A stretch of DNA of 64,000 bases from Blautia sp. (GCA_017515325.1 JAFWGA010000040.1:62001-126000); one strand, 5' to 3'. Counted from the first letter of the stretch, positions 1 to 9,466 are shown. Notes: generated from the letters alone by a model not told the origin. Translations and numbers: made by a program.

Positions 1-9
1 GGCCATATC

Positions 10-915
10 ATGAGCTATGCAGACAGAATATTCAAAGAAACCATACAGCGCATCCTGTCAGAAGGGGTATCAGATGAAGATCGACCGGTGAGGCCTCGCT
101 GGAAGGATGGAACCCCTGCTCACACCCTGGCTGTTTTCGGCGTGACTAACCGCTATGATCTGAGTAAGGAATTCCCCATCATGACGCTGCGGCGTACCTA
201 TTGGAAAAGCGCCTGGGATGAAATTTCCTGGATCTGGCAGAAAAAGAGTTCCAATGTGCATGATCTTCATTCCCATGTCTGGGACGAATGGGCAGATGAA
301 AGCGGATCCATCGGTAAAGCCTATGGCTATCAGATGGGCAAGCTCTCCCGCTATCGCGATGTTACCCGGCAAGGTCTTGTCAGAGCCTTCAAAGACACTC
401 TTCCTCAACGAACGCTTCGTTTCGAGGATGACTGCTGCCTTATGGATCAGGTGGACAGAGTGATCTACCAGCTGGTCAATGATCCTGCTTCCCGCCGCAT
501 CATGACCAATATGTACTGTACCGAGGATCTGGCAGATATGGCGCTATATCCTTGTGCTTACTCCATGACCTTCTCTGTCATCGGCCATAAGCTCAATGCC
601 ATCCTGAACCAGCGTTCCCAGGATATGGTTACCGCCAACAATTGGAATACGGTGCAGGCTGCCATGGTGGTATATGCCATGAGCTCGGCCTATGGCTTCG
701 AACCGGGAGAGCTGGTTCATGTGATTGCCAACTGCCACCTGTATACCCGTCACATTGATATTGCCAGATCCCTGATGGAAAAGGAAGAACTGCCGGCTCC
801 GGCCTTCTGGATCGATCCGGATATCCGGGATTTTTATTCCTTCCGTTCTGACAGCTTCAGGCTCGACAATTACCGCTATCACGAATTCCATGATACCATC
901 GAGGTTGCGATCTGA
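10..915 (+). CDS. thyA: thymidylate synthase, phage phi3T/Bacillus ThyA-like branch
   Basis: Makes dTMP from dUMP using methylene-tetrahydrofolate. At 301 aa it carries the ThyA landmarks: catalytic Cys182 in YPCAYSMTF, the QRSQDM segment that binds dUMP phosphate, the NNWN asparagine region, and the dUMP/folate signature CHLYTRHID. The usual PCH after the catalytic site reads PCA, and the block WIWQKKSSNVHDL resembles the Bacillus subtilis/phi3T ThyA type more than the E. coli type. The ATG at 10 gives the usual MSYADRIF-like N-terminus, but only nine bases lie upstream in the window, so no ribosome site can be judged. It converges on the PH-domain gene across a large perfect inverted repeat. 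Confidence 0.93.
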   Translation: MSYADRIFKETIQRILSEGVSDEDRPVRPRWKDGTPAHTLAVFGVTNRYDLSKEFPIMTLRRTYWKSAWDEISWIWQKKSSNVHDLHSHVWDEWADESGSIGKAYGYQMGKLSRYRDVTRQGLVRAFKDTLPQRTLRFEDDCCLMDQVDRVIYQLVNDPASRRIMTNMYCTEDLADMALYPCAYSMTFSVIGHKLNAILNQRSQDMVTANNWNTVQAAMVVYAMSSAYGFEPGELVHVIANCHLYTRHIDIARSLMEKEELPAPAFWIDPDIRDFYSFRSDSFRLDNYRYHEFHDTIEVAI

Positions 916-995
916 TTTCAGATGCAGACTCTACCGACATAGCTCTTTTCCCTTCGTCGTTAGGGCAGTAGCTCATTTGCCGCTTCTTCACGGCT

Positions 996-1057
996 GCGGG
1001 ACAGGCATATTTCCATGACGAAGACTCTCCATCGCCATGGAAATATGCCTGTCCCGC
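996..1057. repeat. 22-bp perfect inverted repeat (hairpin) between convergent genes
   Basis: Arms 996-1017 and 1036-1057 are perfect reverse complements of 22 bp around an 18-nt loop. There is no T-run on either side, so it is not a textbook intrinsic terminator, although it sits between the 3' ends of thyA and the PH-domain gene and could end transcription in both directions. Confidence 0.8.
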
Positions 1058-1065
1058 TATGCCGT

Positions 1066-1434
1066 TTATCTGATCGAATAAGACGGTTTCTTGCCGTCTA
1101 TGCTCATGACAGGTATGATTTTTTTGTCTTTTTTATCCTTTTCCGAACAGGCCAGGATAAAGTTCTTGATCTCAGCAGCCTTATGGATGTGCCTTAAAAC
1201 CATAACCGGGTCAGTGATATCATATCCTTTGCACTTTACGGTACCCAGGCCAAGGATTCGCTCAAGAAAGCTGACTTCGAGGCGGACCTCCTGGATACTG
1301 TACATATATGCGCTGTCCTCTGTCTGTCTGAACAGGCCGCGGCGGGTCGTAATTTCATGCTCGTCAATCATATGAACGGTAAGGGAAACAGGAAGCCCCA
1401 GAAACAGGGAGCATTCTCTCTCCTTGTATGTCAT
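1066..1434 (-). CDS. small bacterial PH-domain-like protein
   Basis: A 122-aa soluble protein with no membrane segment. The pattern of an RRGLF stretch, then YSIQEVRLEVSFLERILGLG, then TVKCKGYD and a C-terminal helix with alternating charged residues matches the bacterial PH (bPH2/YdbS-like) fold; the lysine-rich tail EKDKKDKK could touch membrane or nucleic acid. The ATG at 1434 is preferred because GAGGTG lies 6 nt upstream; an in-frame TTG at 1452 would overlap the end of the upstream glycerophosphotransferase gene. The 15-nt spacing suggests co-transcription with that gene. Molecular role unknown. Confidence 0.65.
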   Translation of the reverse strand: MTYKERECSLFLGLPVSLTVHMIDEHEITTRRGLFRQTEDSAYMYSIQEVRLEVSFLERILGLGTVKCKGYDITDPVMVLRHIHKAAEIKNFILACSEKDKKDKKIIPVMSIDGKKPSYSIR

Positions 1435-1448
1435 GGTATCACCTCGCA

Positions 1449-3569
1449 TCAAAGGATCTTCTCTTCTTTTCTGGCTACGATTGCATCACAGATGCGTCGG
1501 CTGTTCTGATCATCGATCTTTGGAAAGTAATCCCTTCGCTGCGCTTCATATTCGGGTCGAAGAACAAAATCCTCCTGGATACATTTTTCCATGGCATCCA
1601 GCAGCTCGCTGCAGGTCACAGCACAGTCTCCGAACAATTCCTTTTCCATGTCCACATAGCTGCCGTGAGCTTCCATATACGCATCCCGGTCAAACTGGAA
1701 AAAAATCACCGGCTTGCCCTGATACAAAACATCCCAGCTGACGCTGGAATAATCGGTTACCAGCATACGGCAGGTCATCAAAAGCTCATTGGCGGGCTCC
1801 TGGCCAAATTCGATCAGCCGGATCCTGTCCGAATTGACCGTAAAATCAGCCAGGAATTCCCTGAGCTTAGAATGCAGGTAGAAATTCAGCTTCAGGTCAT
1901 AGGTCTCCAGCAGATCATACAGCCTTCCGGTATTCAAAAGGGTCATATAGTGCCGGAAATAGTCGCTCTGTCTGAACTCACCATCCGTCATATTTTCCAG
2001 CCAGGCCCGCCAGGTTGGCATGATCAGGATCTCCCTGTGTCCCTGGGATTTATCCTCAAGGACATCCCAGCGGGCAAAGCCACTGTTTACAATCTCCTCG
2101 TCACTGTAGCCAAAGTAATCCCTGACGATCTCTTTTTCCTTCTCTGATGTCACCACAAAAAGATTACAGCTGTTGGAAGACCCCTTTCCGTAGAAGAAAT
2201 CCACCCGTTTAAAGGCAGTCACCCCATGCTGCAAAAACACCAGAGGCTTTACCCTCAGACTCCGCTTGAGAATGCTGGCCTTCACATTGGAGGGGTATAG
2301 ATGGTTTCTCCCATCTGTGCTGATGAGCAGGTCTGCTGCCTGCATGAAGATCATATGTTTCAGGCTGAGATAATCAATGACATGGCCCCGATATACAGTA
2401 ACCTTATCCCGTTCCGGGGCTTCTTTGCGGATCACATAATAAATATGGGCGCCCTGCCTTTTTTCCTCCTGATTCTCCATGCAATAGCGGAAAAAATAAT
2501 AGCCATTGTCCTGGGCGGTCATGCAGTATTTTTCATAAACCAGACGTATATGTCTGGCATCCCACCAGGGCTTCAGGATATGATAGATTCCCCAGGCCAG
2601 ATACTCTTTCCCGTGGAAGAGAAGGTCGTCTCCGTCTGTCTTTTCCCTGTACTGAAAAGCCAGCATGGCGGATGCCGTATTGTAGGGATAGAAAAACATT
2701 CCGTCCTTTCCCTGAAAGCGGGCATGATAGAGAAATGAAATAAAGAGACGATAGCGATATGTCATAAAGCAGAAGGCTTCAAAGGACTGGTCATGCGCCT
2801 CATCCCTAAAGATAACGATAAAGTCCCAGTATCTGCCCTTGAGCGGCACCTGGGAGAGATCCAGGCAAAGCCGGATCAGATACTTTCCTTTTTTCAGGCT
2901 TTTCTTTTCTGTCCGGAAGGGATAGGAGACCCTCTCCAGTTCCAGCTTGCTCCGGAACCTGAGGACTGCTTCCTCAAAAGAAGCGGCCGGGCTGTTTTCT
3001 GTCTCCAGCCAGATCATCAGACGGGATCCTCTGATCGCCAGTTTTTTCAGAAAACAGACATATGCCCTTTCCCTCGCCTTGGATGAGATTGACAAGGTCA
3101 GCTTCCAGTCTCCGTTGGCATTCATATAAACCGCCGCCAGGTAGGGTTCCTCCTCTGCCGGGATCTCCTCCGAAAAGCTGATTTTAGTCCATGGCTTCTT
3201 TTCCGCCATGAGATCCGGATCCAAAGCCGCCAGCTTCTGATGGTTCAGACGATAGGTCTCTCGTTTTGAGTCCCTTTGTATGTCCAACATCAGCCAGCAG
3301 GTCCGCTTATGAAAGCCCTCCTGGATCTGACTCAAAAAATATTCTCCCAAATCGGCCTGATAAGAGTCCGACTCCGGATGATAGACGAGGGGAAACCTGT
3401 TTTCCGTGCTTTTTCTTTTCCCCTCCAATCTCAGATTCCAGGATGCATCAGGAGAGTATGGGATGCTCTCGGCCTTCAGACACAGATTTGTTCCCTTTTC
3501 AAACCAAAGCTTTGCGGTAATCGGTTTCCCCGGACAAGGACAGTCCTTTATATGAAATCTCTTCCCCAT
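1449..3569 (-). CDS. CDP-glycerol glycerophosphotransferase-family protein (706 aa)
   Basis: Likely transfers glycerol-phosphate (or a related alditol-phosphate) units onto a surface polymer at the cytoplasmic face. About 330 N-terminal residues of unassigned, probably beta-rich sequence precede the Glyphos_transf (PF04464-like) domain. Visible motifs are FLQHGVTAFK (catalytic-type His), PTWRAWLE, NFYLHSK (second His), TDYSSVSWD and GKPVIFFQFD. The segment YEKYCMTAQDNGYYFFRYCM is closely shared with the 532-aa paralogue at 7848-9446, so the two arose by duplication. QHGV replaces the WHGTPLK of classical TagF/TagB. It lies downstream of nrdR and is followed by a small PH-domain gene. Exact substrate cannot be read from sequence. 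Confidence 0.82.
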   Translation of the reverse strand: MGKRFHIKDCPCPGKPITAKLWFEKGTNLCLKAESIPYSPDASWNLRLEGKRKSTENRFPLVYHPESDSYQADLGEYFLSQIQEGFHKRTCWLMLDIQRDSKRETYRLNHQKLAALDPDLMAEKKPWTKISFSEEIPAEEEPYLAAVYMNANGDWKLTLSISSKARERAYVCFLKKLAIRGSRLMIWLETENSPAASFEEAVLRFRSKLELERVSYPFRTEKKSLKKGKYLIRLCLDLSQVPLKGRYWDFIVIFRDEAHDQSFEAFCFMTYRYRLFISFLYHARFQGKDGMFFYPYNTASAMLAFQYREKTDGDDLLFHGKEYLAWGIYHILKPWWDARHIRLVYEKYCMTAQDNGYYFFRYCMENQEEKRQGAHIYYVIRKEAPERDKVTVYRGHVIDYLSLKHMIFMQAADLLISTDGRNHLYPSNVKASILKRSLRVKPLVFLQHGVTAFKRVDFFYGKGSSNSCNLFVVTSEKEKEIVRDYFGYSDEEIVNSGFARWDVLEDKSQGHREILIMPTWRAWLENMTDGEFRQSDYFRHYMTLLNTGRLYDLLETYDLKLNFYLHSKLREFLADFTVNSDRIRLIEFGQEPANELLMTCRMLVTDYSSVSWDVLYQGKPVIFFQFDRDAYMEAHGSYVDMEKELFGDCAVTCSELLDAMEKCIQEDFVLRPEYEAQRRDYFPKIDDQNSRRICDAIVARKEEKIL

Positions 3570-3630
3570 GCTCCCCTGCCTCCTCCTAAGTATTATCGAC
3601 CTGTGCGCAGCAGCCGCATAAGCGCGCAGC

Positions 3631-4080
3631 TCAGATCATAAATTTCTTCAGTTCATCCATGAAAGTGCTGATGTCCTTAAATTCACGGTAGACAGAGGCA
3701 AAACGGACATAAGCCACAGCGTCTACCTCCTTGAGCTGTTCCATCACAAGATCGCCGATCCTGTAGGTGGGAATCTCATTCTCCTCCATCAGAGTAACCT
3801 TGCTTTCCACATCATCCGAGATTCTTTCTATTGTCTCAATGGAAACCGGTCTTTTATAGCATGCCCTCACAATGCCGGCCTGAATTTTTGACCGGCTGAA
3901 GGGTTCCCGGGTCTGATCCTTTTTGATCACCATGAGAGGAAGGGTCTCCACCTTTTCGTAGGTGGTAAACCGTTTGCCACAGCCTGAGCAGAGTCTTCTG
4001 CGCCGGATGGCATTGATCTCATCCACTGGTCTGGAATCCAGCACATGATTGATATCCTGGTTGCAATAGGGGCAACGCAT
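3631..4080 (-). CDS. nrdR: transcriptional repressor NrdR
   Basis: ATP/dATP-sensing repressor of ribonucleotide reductase operons; the 149-aa length is typical. The N-terminal zinc ribbon (CPYCNQ...CSGCGKRF) is followed by an ATP-cone domain with VIKKDQTREPFSRSKI. RBS AAAGGAT lies just upstream of the ATG. It is embedded in a surface-polymer gene run and no nrd genes are present in the window, so its targets lie elsewhere. Confidence 0.97.
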   Translation of the reverse strand: MRCPYCNQDINHVLDSRPVDEINAIRRRRLCSGCGKRFTTYEKVETLPLMVIKKDQTREPFSRSKIQAGIVRACYKRPVSIETIERISDDVESKVTLMEENEIPTYRIGDLVMEQLKEVDAVAYVRFASVYREFKDISTFMDELKKFMI

Positions 4081-4171
4081 GATTCATCCTTTCTGAAGCA
4101 AACAAGATGCTTATTGACCACACAGGTCGGGTTTTTTCTGCAGACTGCTGCAGGAACAGTTGCCGGTACTA

Positions 4172-6622
4172 CTATAAAAGAGCCATCACCGCATCCAGGG
4201 ACGCGGCGTTTTCTGAACCCGTATCGATCTTCATGGGATGCAGTTTTCCCTCTGCAAAGGCCTCCATCCCGGCAAGCAGTCCTTCGGGTGTCGCCTCAGT
4301 CAAAAGCCCCCCGTATTTTTCCATGACGATTCTCGCCCCCGGACTGTTGGCGGCAAAGCAGGGGATTCCCAGAAAAGCTGCCTCCAGCAGCACCAGGCCA
4401 TAACCCTCATAACGGGAGGGCAGGATCAGCAGATCCATCCTTTTCAGCAGGGGCATGGGATTCACCATGGAAAAGATCAGAACAATATGGTCCGAGGCAG
4501 AGGATTTCCCGGCCAGCTCCACTGTCCTTTCATAGTCCGGACCGGCGCCCCCCACCAGAATCAGCCAGGAATCAGGATGCTTTTGAAAAAAGGCTTCAAA
4601 GGCTTCTATCAATAGATCCTGCCCCTTCTCAGGTGAATATCTTCCGATCTGGATCAGATGATATCCTTTCGTGTCCAGGATCTGCCGTAACCGGACAAGG
4701 CTGTGGGTGGACCGGGTTGTCTTTTCAAAGGCAAGAGCTTCCTTCGCCCTGTCCCTTACTTTTTCTGCGTCCATGATGTTAGGGATCACTTTTATCTTAT
4801 CCAAAAAAAGGTTTCTGGCAGCCTGATCCCCTCCTGCCCTGGTCTTTTCATAAAGCCGTTTTACCGAATCGGCCACATCCCGGCTCACACAGACGACATG
4901 GTCTGCCTTTTCATAGGACAACATAAGAGCCGGCAGGGACGGGCTTTTCTTTTCCCTGGTTTCTTTTTCCATATCATTGTGGGCCCATACGCAGGAAGGG
5001 AGCCCTGAATGGGCAAAAAGCTGCAGCATATAGTCCTCATAGCCATTAAAGTGAAGGATCCTGGCGAAAGGGGCTTTTGCGAAATGCTTTCTCCACTCTC
5101 GCCGGTAGATAGCGGAAAGCCTCTTTCTTATCCAACTTCCATCATAGCCTGTCAGGAGAAACAATAACTGGGCTATGGCAGTCACAGGATCCATGTTCAT
5201 CTCACTGGCCAAAGGAAAGAGCAGAGCATCAGAAGGCAAAAGCTGGGTGTCTGTCAGATTCCTTTTCAGAGAAGAGCTGCGAAAGGAGACAAAATAATTC
5301 GCTTTTTCCTGATCCAGTCTTTCGTATAGATTGGTGAAGGCTGTCGTGATGCCATTCAGGGCCAGATCCCCTGCGTAGATCAGAATATTATCCCGCTGAT
5401 CCTGCTTCAGAGGAAGGATTTCCACAGGACAATCCCTGCCTGAATCTGTCCCGCCTTCGTTTTTCAGAAAAACGGACAGAACATTCTCGCTTCCTTTTCC
5501 GTCCTCCCAGGTCAGGAAACGATCCCGGTAAGCCGAAGACAGGGGCTTGCCTTCTTCCAGGCAAAAACCAAGAGCTTCAACCGGGTCATTCGTATACGGA
5601 AAAGGGAGATCCTCCGGATCAAGATACAAGCCTCTCTCCTGGCTGTAAGCTTCCCGGTCATAGAGGTAGAGAACCACCTGTCTGCCGCTGACGGAAAAAT
5701 CAAACATGACGCTGGAGTAGTCTGTGATCAGGGCGTCACAGGCTGCCAGGACCTCATAGGTGTCTTCCTCCGGCGGAAAAGGACGGATATGACGGTAACG
5801 GTCAAGGTCAAGCCTGCCTCCTTCAAAGGGATGGAGCTTTACCAGCAAAAGCTGATCCTCACCCAGGGCTTGATCCATCCGGACAAAATCCTCTTCCCTG
5901 CGGAGAAGGGTCTTCTCTTCCTCTACCTGGGCAGCGGTTCCCCGATAGGTAGGCATGAAGGCAATCAGAAATTTTCCCTCCAGCCCCAGCCCTGCTTTCC
6001 TTTGACCAGGTTTCTCCTCCGAAAGAAAAATATCATTGCGGGGATAACCGGCGTGTATGACTTTGCCTCCTCCCAGCTTATCCAGGCTGTAGGCTTTGGT
6101 CATCATCTCCTCCATAAAACGGTTGGGGAAAACAAGGTAATCCGCGCAGAGAAGATTCCGCAGAATATTTCCCATCACCGCCCTTTCCGACAGGTTATCC
6201 TTTCCCATCCGTTTGAGTGGGGTTCCATGCCAGACATTCAGATATTTCTGCCCCTCCCGTTTGACAAAGCGGCCGGGAAAGCTGGTGTCGTTGATCAGAT
6301 AGCCGGCCCGGGACAGTTCCCGATAATAGGAAAGACTTCCCACCCTCACCATACGATCCACAACAATGCCGGCATGGTTCAGTTTGGCCTTCAGTCCTTC
6401 TTTGTCCTGACGTCTTACCGCCAGAACAAGACGAAATCCGACGTATTCCGGCTTTTGCATCTCTTTCAGCAGGGCAAAAACATTCCCCTCTGCCCCCTGC
6501 CCTCTTCGGGATTCCAGAAAAACCGTTTTCCGGCTGATCCTGCTTCTTGTCAGGAGGGTATGATAGAGAGGATAATACCCTCCCAGAGAAAGCTTTTTCC
6601 GGATCTTGCTCCACAAAGACAT
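4172..6622 (-). CDS. bifunctional CDP-glycerol glycerophosphotransferase-family / GT4 glycosyltransferase
   Basis: An 816-aa two-domain enzyme. Residues about 1-390 are a TagF/TagB-type glycerophosphotransferase with NVWHGTPLKRMGKD (His132), VKLHPFEGG and TDYSSVMFDFSVSG. Residues about 405-816 are a GT4 glycosyltransferase with IQIGRYSPEKGQDLLIEAF, LVGGAGPD and the RYEGYGLVLLEAAFLG nucleotide-sugar/acceptor region. The ATG at 6622 is chosen because GGAGGAG lies 5 nt upstream; the open frame runs 105 codons further up into the acyltransferase gene but is not plausible. The fusion implies that sugar addition and polyol-phosphate addition alternate or act on the same polymer. Follows the acyltransferase by 44 nt. 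Confidence 0.88.
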   Translation of the reverse strand: MSLWSKIRKKLSLGGYYPLYHTLLTRSRISRKTVFLESRRGQGAEGNVFALLKEMQKPEYVGFRLVLAVRRQDKEGLKAKLNHAGIVVDRMVRVGSLSYYRELSRAGYLINDTSFPGRFVKREGQKYLNVWHGTPLKRMGKDNLSERAVMGNILRNLLCADYLVFPNRFMEEMMTKAYSLDKLGGGKVIHAGYPRNDIFLSEEKPGQRKAGLGLEGKFLIAFMPTYRGTAAQVEEEKTLLRREEDFVRMDQALGEDQLLLVKLHPFEGGRLDLDRYRHIRPFPPEEDTYEVLAACDALITDYSSVMFDFSVSGRQVVLYLYDREAYSQERGLYLDPEDLPFPYTNDPVEALGFCLEEGKPLSSAYRDRFLTWEDGKGSENVLSVFLKNEGGTDSGRDCPVEILPLKQDQRDNILIYAGDLALNGITTAFTNLYERLDQEKANYFVSFRSSSLKRNLTDTQLLPSDALLFPLASEMNMDPVTAIAQLLFLLTGYDGSWIRKRLSAIYRREWRKHFAKAPFARILHFNGYEDYMLQLFAHSGLPSCVWAHNDMEKETREKKSPSLPALMLSYEKADHVVCVSRDVADSVKRLYEKTRAGGDQAARNLFLDKIKVIPNIMDAEKVRDRAKEALAFEKTTRSTHSLVRLRQILDTKGYHLIQIGRYSPEKGQDLLIEAFEAFFQKHPDSWLILVGGAGPDYERTVELAGKSSASDHIVLIFSMVNPMPLLKRMDLLILPSRYEGYGLVLLEAAFLGIPCFAANSPGARIVMEKYGGLLTEATPEGLLAGMEAFAEGKLHPMKIDTGSENAASLDAVMALL

Positions 6623-6666
6623 CGATCTCCTCCGCTCATCGGTTGCGTACGCATTACCCGCATCTG

Positions 6667-7752
6667 TTATTTCCTGTCTTCTGCTCTTTTGAACCCTTTC
6701 CCTGCCAGGACGGGCAGATATCTGTTTACCAGAGTGACCACCCCGCATTCCAGCAGCATCAGGTGAACCTGAATGCCAATGGATTCCAGGTAATAGCGAA
6801 GGCCAGCCTTCTCTGCCAGCCGGTAGACATGCTTCCAACCATTGATCTGGACATTCTTGAAGCGGAAGGTTCCGTGAGTGGCCATAATGATCATGGAATT
6901 TTTCCCACTCCAGACCAGATAATCCATCCTCCACCATTTTTCCAGGAATTCCAGAATCAGGATCAGGCCCAAGGAACCTGTGACCCCACAGATCATCATC
7001 AGGACAGGCTTCTTTCCCAGAAACATATTATTGACATCGGTGGTTCCCAGAAAAGCGGAAGCGCGGAAGGTGAAAAGGGAAAGAGCCGCCCCCAGGAGGA
7101 AACGCAGATAAGGCCAGGAAAAACGATTCATGACCTGCCACAAGGTATAACCCGCGCACACAAAGGTAAATCCATAGATCGCCCGGCTCAGGCTCAGGAT
7201 CGGGTAAGAAGTCCAAAGGAAAAGATTTTCCGGCATTCCCTTTTCCATCCGGATCAGAAGACTGTGAAAAAACAGATTGGAACCCACAGAAAGCAGGGCC
7301 AGAGCCAGGCGGGTCCAGCGGGGTGTCCGCCAGGCAAAAAGGAAAAATATCTGTGCCAGGAACAGGCAGGGAAGAAACCACATGGTAGAGTGTCCCCGCA
7401 AAGTCACAAAAGCATAAAGATACTGTTTTACCGCATAGACTGTTTTCGCTGCGGACTTTCCCAGGTAGAAATCCACTCCCAGCCGGTACAGCCCGATCAG
7501 CAGGCTGTATCCGATATAAGGAAGCATCAGATTCCTGGCATGACGGATCATGTATTCTCTGGGGGAATACTTTTTCAGACTGCCGTTAAGGGCGATCAGA
7601 TAGCCGGAGACAAAAAAGAAAACAGCAATTTTATAGGCTCCAAACCATTTATCTATCGGATTTCCGATGGCTGTAATATGTCCAAAGACGATCATGTTGA
7701 TGCCCCAGCCCTTGGCGGCATCAAGATAGAGCAGCCGTTTCTTTTCCATCAT
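6667..7752 (-). CDS. membrane acyltransferase, acyltransferase-3 (OafA) family
   Basis: A 361-aa polytopic protein with about ten hydrophobic segments. The N-terminus LLYLDAAKGWGINMIVFGH has the family layout (R/K-x-x-x-L-D near the first helix and a His in the GH motif), followed by FFFVSGYLI. Such proteins O-acetylate or otherwise acylate surface polysaccharides, lipids or teichoic-acid-like polymers. RBS GAGGAG lies 5 nt upstream of the ATG at 7752. Its place between two glycerophosphotransferase genes suggests it decorates the same polymer. Confidence 0.85.
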   Translation of the reverse strand: MMEKKRLLYLDAAKGWGINMIVFGHITAIGNPIDKWFGAYKIAVFFFVSGYLIALNGSLKKYSPREYMIRHARNLMLPYIGYSLLIGLYRLGVDFYLGKSAAKTVYAVKQYLYAFVTLRGHSTMWFLPCLFLAQIFFLFAWRTPRWTRLALALLSVGSNLFFHSLLIRMEKGMPENLFLWTSYPILSLSRAIYGFTFVCAGYTLWQVMNRFSWPYLRFLLGAALSLFTFRASAFLGTTDVNNMFLGKKPVLMMICGVTGSLGLILILEFLEKWWRMDYLVWSGKNSMIIMATHGTFRFKNVQINGWKHVYRLAEKAGLRYYLESIGIQVHLMLLECGVVTLVNRYLPVLAGKGFKRAEDRK

Positions 7753-7775
7753 ATCTTCTCCTCTTAGAATGCATG

Positions 7776-7825
7776 TTTACTGCGCCGAATTTTCGCTGCT
7801 GCAAGCGGCATGATTCCCCAGTAAA
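7776..7825 (+). repeat. intergenic hairpin repeat A, copy 1
   Basis: A 50-nt element bounded by TTTACTG (7776-7782) and CAGTAAA (7819-7825), with an inner stem formed by CGCTGC and GCGGC. It aligns across its full length with 34925-34974, and its right half aligns to the reverse complement of 61341-61377. Lies between the acyltransferase and the glycerophosphotransferase gene. Confidence 0.8.
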
Positions 7826-7847
7826 TTCGTACACATGCGATAACTGT

Positions 7848-9446
7848 TTAACAGCCCTGACTTTTGAGGAATTCATAGATTCTGTGGGAATTGTCCCGGT
7901 CATGAAAGGCAAACCATGACCTGACGGGATCTTCCGGAGCTTTTTTCCCTCCCTGACCTAAAGAAAGGAACTGCTCCATATTCTCCGTCATAACATCCAG
8001 AAGCTGATCCCTTGTCCTGCACTGACGCCCAAACAGTTCCGAATTCAAATCAACATAGCTTCCCGTTTTTCGCAGATAGTATTCCAGATCAAAGGGATAA
8101 AAAATGACAGGCTTTTCCAGATACAAAAGATCCCAGGAAAGACTGGAATAGTCCGTCACAAAGAAAGCACATGCCATGGCCAGCTGATCCAGTCTGGCAC
8201 TGCCATAGGGGAGAAGTGTAATCCTGCTGTTTTCTGAAGAAAAAAGCTTCATCCTGGCAGCAAAACGGGGATGAAGGCAGAAAATCAGCCTGAAATCCTT
8301 TTCCCTGAGAATCCCCTCCAACCTGGGATCCTTTAACAGGCCTGCATACTCTCTATAATATTGACTCTGAAGAAAAAGGCTTTCATCGGTTCCCTCCAGC
8401 CATTGCCGCCAGGTAGGCATGACCAGAATAAAAGGATCCTGACGGTTTGTCCAATCATAAAGCCGGTCCCAGCGGGCAAAGCCCAGCAAGGGCACTTCTT
8501 CCTTACTATACCCAAAATGCTCCATGACAATCTGCTTTTCCTGCAGAGAGGTCACAGTAAACCAGGTAACGGGCTCGGCTCCGTTCCTGCCGAATATCCC
8601 ATCGTCTTTCTTGAAGGCGGTAACTCCGTGCTGAAGGAAAAGAATCGGGTGATTACCCCTGCGGATATCCCGGAACACCGGATTAGGTTTTGACTGCCAG
8701 GCATAGCCATGATATCTGGTCTCTGACGCCACATAGACCCGGCAAAGCATCATCAGACACATATGGCGAAAGCTCATAAAAGGGATAATCTGTCCCTTGT
8801 ATTGTCTTTTCACCTCCTCATAGGCCGGTGCATTCCTGTCCAAAATAAAAAAAATCTTCTTCCTTTCCGAAGAAGGTAATTGATCCATACAATAGCAGAA
8901 GAAGGCATAGCCGTTATCCTGAGCCTGGGCACAGAACTTTTCATAGATCACCCACCAGCCGGGAGAAACAGACAGACCTTTCAATAACCGGCAAAGGCAG
9001 AAGGAGAGCCGCTCCTTCCACCAGACCCCCATCCCGTCATAGGCGCTGACCGGCCGGGAACGCAGGACAAGCCGCGTCCCCTCTCCTCCCATGGGAAACA
9101 GCAGCATACCATTTCTCATTTTTAGCGAAGGACAATACAGCAACAACCGTCCCCGAAAACCGGAATCCAGAAGAAGAGGTTCCACCTTGTCATCAGTCTC
9201 TATTCCCGAGGGGAAAAGCCAAAGCTCCCAGTCCCCTTCCGGCAACCCCTTTTCCGGCAGTCTCAGGGTAAGCTCATAACGAAGTCCTGCACCCTTGCCG
9301 CCTTCCTGGATCTGAACAGGGAAAAACCGATCTTCCTGCGCCTTGGACAAAAGTCCGGCTGAGATAACCTTGCCCTTTGCCGAGTCACGGATAAAGCGAA
9401 TGATAATCCTGTCGTGGGTAAGACGAATCGCTGAGACTTTATCCAT
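7848..9446 (-). CDS. CDP-glycerol glycerophosphotransferase-family protein (532 aa)
   Basis: Paralogue of the 706-aa protein at 1449-3569 with a shorter N-terminal extension (about 165 aa of likely beta-rich sequence). Shared motifs are YEKFCAQAQDNGYAFFCYC, FLQHGVTAFKKDD, GFARWDRLYDW, MPTWRQWLEG, FCLHPRF, TDYSSLSWDLLYLEKPVIF and GSYVDL. Predicted to add polyol-phosphate units to a surface polymer. RBS AGGAGG lies 6 nt before the ATG at 9446. It immediately follows the ABC exporter genes (20-nt gap), as in teichoic-acid gene clusters. Confidence 0.84.
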   Translation of the reverse strand: MDKVSAIRLTHDRIIIRFIRDSAKGKVISAGLLSKAQEDRFFPVQIQEGGKGAGLRYELTLRLPEKGLPEGDWELWLFPSGIETDDKVEPLLLDSGFRGRLLLYCPSLKMRNGMLLFPMGGEGTRLVLRSRPVSAYDGMGVWWKERLSFCLCRLLKGLSVSPGWWVIYEKFCAQAQDNGYAFFCYCMDQLPSSERKKIFFILDRNAPAYEEVKRQYKGQIIPFMSFRHMCLMMLCRVYVASETRYHGYAWQSKPNPVFRDIRRGNHPILFLQHGVTAFKKDDGIFGRNGAEPVTWFTVTSLQEKQIVMEHFGYSKEEVPLLGFARWDRLYDWTNRQDPFILVMPTWRQWLEGTDESLFLQSQYYREYAGLLKDPRLEGILREKDFRLIFCLHPRFAARMKLFSSENSRITLLPYGSARLDQLAMACAFFVTDYSSLSWDLLYLEKPVIFYPFDLEYYLRKTGSYVDLNSELFGRQCRTRDQLLDVMTENMEQFLSLGQGGKKAPEDPVRSWFAFHDRDNSHRIYEFLKSQGC

Positions 9447-9466
9447 ATAGATCCTCCTGTAACATT

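Noticed and set aside
4238..6766. Several long plus-strand frames opposite the fused transferase
   Set aside because: All lie antisense to a gene with clear catalytic motifs.
6547..7767. 406-codon plus-strand frame across the acyltransferase region
   Set aside because: Antisense shadow rich in Gln/His/Pro with no recognised fold.
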